A stretch of 64,000 nt of DNA, taken from positions 1,193,375 through 1,257,374 of the forward strand of contig CANLQI010000001.1 of the NCBI GenBank assembly GCA_947493325.1, given 5' to 3'. The notes below the pieces were generated by a model that saw nothing but the letters and a program-made list of their open reading frames with translations, did not search any database and was not told the DNA's origin. This document shows, piece by piece, positions 63,560 through 64,000 of the stretch; positions within the stretch are counted from its first letter, which is position 1, and each line of letters begins with the position of its first letter. This DNA comes from an uncultured Sphingomonadaceae bacterium. GTDB lineage: Bacteria > Pseudomonadota > Alphaproteobacteria > Sphingomonadales > Sphingomonadaceae. Made by a program: the position numbers and the translations under genes.

Positions 63560-64000
63560 ATGGCAGAGACAGCACGCGCCCTGATTGAAAGCTGGAGAAA
63601 GCATCTGGCGCACAGCCGGCGGCGTTCGGAGCATACGATACGCGCGTATATCGCCACAGCAGAGCGATTGTGCGCTTTTTTGGGTCCGCATTGGGGCGGT
63701 CCTGTTACCATTGCCGCACTCACAAATATCCAGGCATTGGATATGCGCGCCTTTCTGGCTGAACGGCGGCAGGATGGCCTTACCAATGCCAGCACCGCGC
63801 GCGAATTATCCGCGATGCGCGCATTCCTGAAATTCGCCATTTCATTGAGCGACACGCCCGATGCCAGCGTGCCGCGCCTGCGCGGCCCCAAGATAAAACG
63901 CGGCCTTCCCCGTCCGGTCTCACCGGATGAGGCCATGAACCTTGCCGAAACGATATCCGAGCGTGATGCCCCCGCATGGGTGCAGGCACGTGATCTGGCC
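63560..64000 (+). CDS. xerC: Tyrosine recombinase XerC, 5' part only
   Basis: From ATG 63560 the frame is open to the window edge (147 codons). It encodes a core-binding domain typical of XerC: ALIESWRKHLAHSRRRSEHTIRAY, LDMRAFLAERRQDG and STARELSAMRAFLKF, then the junction PRLRGPKIKRGLPRPVSPDEA into the catalytic domain. The catalytic residues lie beyond the edge. XerC partners XerD (encoded at 41 kb) for dimer resolution at dif. AGG precedes the start by eight bases, and an 8-bp inverted repeat (GCCTAGCA/TGCTAGGC) flanks the leader. Confidence 0.87.
   Translation, partial: MAETARALIESWRKHLAHSRRRSEHTIRAYIATAERLCAFLGPHWGGPVTIAALTNIQALDMRAFLAERRQDGLTNASTARELSAMRAFLKFAISLSDTPDASVPRLRGPKIKRGLPRPVSPDEAMNLAETISERDAPAWVQARDLA

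Overview
The window is 64 kb of ordinary alphaproteobacterial chromosome, most likely from the Sphingomonadales (Sphingomonas/Erythrobacter/Sphingorhabdus-like, with moderate GC for the order). The evidence is gene content and gene order: a GcrA cell-cycle regulator, an AddAB (not RecBCD) recombination system, the AmgK/MurU cell-wall recycling pair, a DivL-like kinase beside tsaE-amgK-murU-addB-addA-trxA, and the secreted M48 protease with a LysM tail. The genus cannot be fixed from this sequence alone. There is no prophage, insertion sequence, CRISPR array or rRNA operon, coding density is high, and no gene-free gap exceeds about 260 bp.

Layout. 1-3.8 kb: truncated branched-chain 2-oxoacid dehydrogenase E1 alpha, thyA, an unrecognised small gene, tRNA-Ser(CGA), hspQ and an ABC-2 permease. 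3.8-9.1 kb: gcrA, parE and a three-gene unit of ECF sigma factor, four-helix membrane protein and secreted class-A-beta-lactamase-like serine hydrolase. 9.1-17.6 kb: repair genes recG and mfd with sdhE between them, an EAL/GGDEF protein and nadK. 17.7-23.2 kb: tRNA-Asn, secA, argJ, an inositol-monophosphatase-family gene and trxA. 23.3-33.9 kb: a tightly overlapping minus-strand operon read as divL-like kinase, tsaE, amgK, murU, addB, addA. 34-38 kb: ahcY, a peroxiredoxin, folE, tRNA-Arg(ACG), mutT and two Flp-type pilins. 38.2-43.9 kb: M48-LysM lipoprotein, accA, xerD, a large secreted helical protein and a small membrane protein. 43.9-49.8 kb: aroK-aroB facing radA-cvpA-Fe/S scaffold-CPA2 antiporter. 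49.8-59.1 kb: patatin-like protein, metallo-beta-lactamase-fold lipoprotein, dnaK-dnaJ, a PCu(A)C copper-binding lipoprotein, an HExxH protein and a MATE pump. 59.1-64 kb: hrcA-grpE, rph-rdgB-hemW, a perfect 36-bp inverted repeat and the 5' part of a xerC-like recombinase gene.

How it fits together. Most genes are housekeeping: genome maintenance (parE, recG, mfd, addAB, radA, xerC/xerD), protein folding (dnaK/J, grpE, hrcA, hspQ, with sigma-32-like promoters at dnaK and perhaps hrcA), redox and nucleotide hygiene (trxA, peroxiredoxin, mutT, rdgB) and envelope recycling (amgK, murU). The least ordinary items are: (i) the DivL-like kinase, which goes from its last PAS domain to its ATPase domain through about 20 residues and has no recognisable DHp helices; (ii) the ECF sigma/4-TM/serine-hydrolase unit; (iii) a GcrA with a histone-H1-like Lys/Ala/Pro linker; (iv) the 36-bp hairpin upstream of xerC; and (v) the secreted solenoid-like protein joined to a tiny membrane protein upstream of xerD. 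I found no wholly new multi-gene system; (i) and (ii) are the best leads.
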